Assembly: GCA_009844085.1 (NCBI GenBank)
Contig: VYCF01000017.1
Coordinates: 1 to 64,000, forward strand
From: Gammaproteobacteria bacterium
GTDB lineage: Bacteria > Pseudomonadota > Gammaproteobacteria > Pseudomonadales > Pseudohongiellaceae
Length of the DNA: 64,000 nt
Direction of reading: 5' to 3'
Shown here: positions 63,747 to 64,000 of the stretch, in pieces
How the letters are laid out: every line of letters starts with the position of its first letter
Position numbering within the stretch: position 1 is the first letter of the stretch
The notes under the pieces: model-generated
The model's database searches: none
The model's input: the letters and a program-made list of their open reading frames with translations, nothing else
Told to the model about the DNA's origin: nothing
Program-made: the position numbers and the translations under genes

Positions 63747-64000
63747 CCAGGCCCTGCATGGGTTCGTAGTCGTTGCTCAACCCCGCCCGTACGGCGGCAA
63801 AGTAGTCGGCTTTGCGTTCATCCCAAGACGTGTAATCCAGTTGTTGGCGGCCTGCTTGCAGCGCCATCACATTCGCGACCAGACGCGACAGCCGCCCATT
63901 TCCTTCCCTGAACGGATGGATCAATATCAACTCAACGTGAACGACGGCGATCGCTTCGGTCAGTTGATCTTCGGACATGTCCGCGCAAGGAGTGCGAACC
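63703..64000 (-). CDS. Fic-family protein, C-terminal part (runs off the window)
   Basis: About 99 codons are visible, open to the window edge. HPFREGNGRLSRLVANVMAL is the Fic active-site loop HPFxxGNGR, with catalytic His and the ATP-phosphate-binding Gly-Asn-Gly-Arg; IAVVHVELILIHPF is the preceding helix. Fic enzymes transfer AMP to proteins. The regulatory N-terminus lies outside, so class and inhibition cannot be judged. It sits just upstream of hsdM on the same strand. Confidence 0.88.
   Translation of the reverse strand, partial: VRTPCADMSEDQLTEAIAVVHVELILIHPFREGNGRLSRLVANVMALQAGRQQLDYTSWDERKADYFAAVRAGLSNDYEPMQGLVRRALREADGKQDE

Overview
The window is a high-GC chromosomal segment of a gammaproteobacterium. 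The evidence is gene order rather than a marker gene. One block reads nnr-tsaE-amiC-mutL-miaA-hfq-hflX-hflK-hflC-DUF2065-hisZ-purA, and a second reads tRNA-Leu / rnr-rlmB-rpsF-rpsR-DUF2232-rplI ... dnaB-alr-radA. Both are classic gammaproteobacterial neighbourhoods. I cannot assign genus or order; secreted enzymes, broken genes and many palindromes suggest an environmental lineage.

Layout. 1-0.8 kb: a DUF2059-like secreted protein and tRNA-Pro(CGG). 1-14 kb: the tightly packed first housekeeping block, with several ATGA overlaps. 14-29.9 kb: an accessory stretch between purA and tRNA-Leu/rnr, with a ROK kinase, a CopC-like lipoprotein, an intact VapBC pair with a palindromic operator, a scar joining response-regulator and transposase fragments, a large 2OG-Fe(II) oxygenase, a secreted HNH nuclease, a decayed SDR, an intact SDR, a P450, a ribbon-helix-helix protein paired with a DUF2235 hydrolase, a candidate structured small RNA, a secreted metzincin protease, a serine hydrolase, a 151-bp MITE-like element, a broken toxin-antitoxin pair and an orphan response regulator. 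30-35.2 kb: the translation block, with an N-terminally short RNase R and tail-extended S6 and L9.

35.2-42.9 kb: a second insertion splits rplI from dnaB. It holds a tandem AAA+ ATPase with a WYL regulator, a DUF1643 protein, an AT-rich PD-(D/E)XK nuclease, and two paralogous membrane-anchored coiled-coil proteins that share an upstream hairpin. This is the best candidate for an undescribed (possibly defence) locus. 42.9-46.9 kb: dnaB-alr-radA.

46.9-64 kb: an MFS transporter, then a Fur-box-controlled ferric-iron ABC operon led by an unrecognised periplasmic protein. Next is a cell-envelope catabolic cluster: Tat-exported flavin amine oxidase, dihaem cytochrome c, dicarboxylate/amino-acid symporter, exported RidA, amidase, haem-c beta-propeller and amidohydrolase. 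In it lies an array of five back-to-back hairpins. The window ends with an hsdM methylase and the 3' part of a fic gene running off the edge.

Functional links inferred: oxidase (imine production), RidA (imine hydrolysis) and cytochrome (electron acceptor) may form one periplasmic amine/amino-acid oxidation route. All functional statements rest on motif recognition and context, since no database search was possible.
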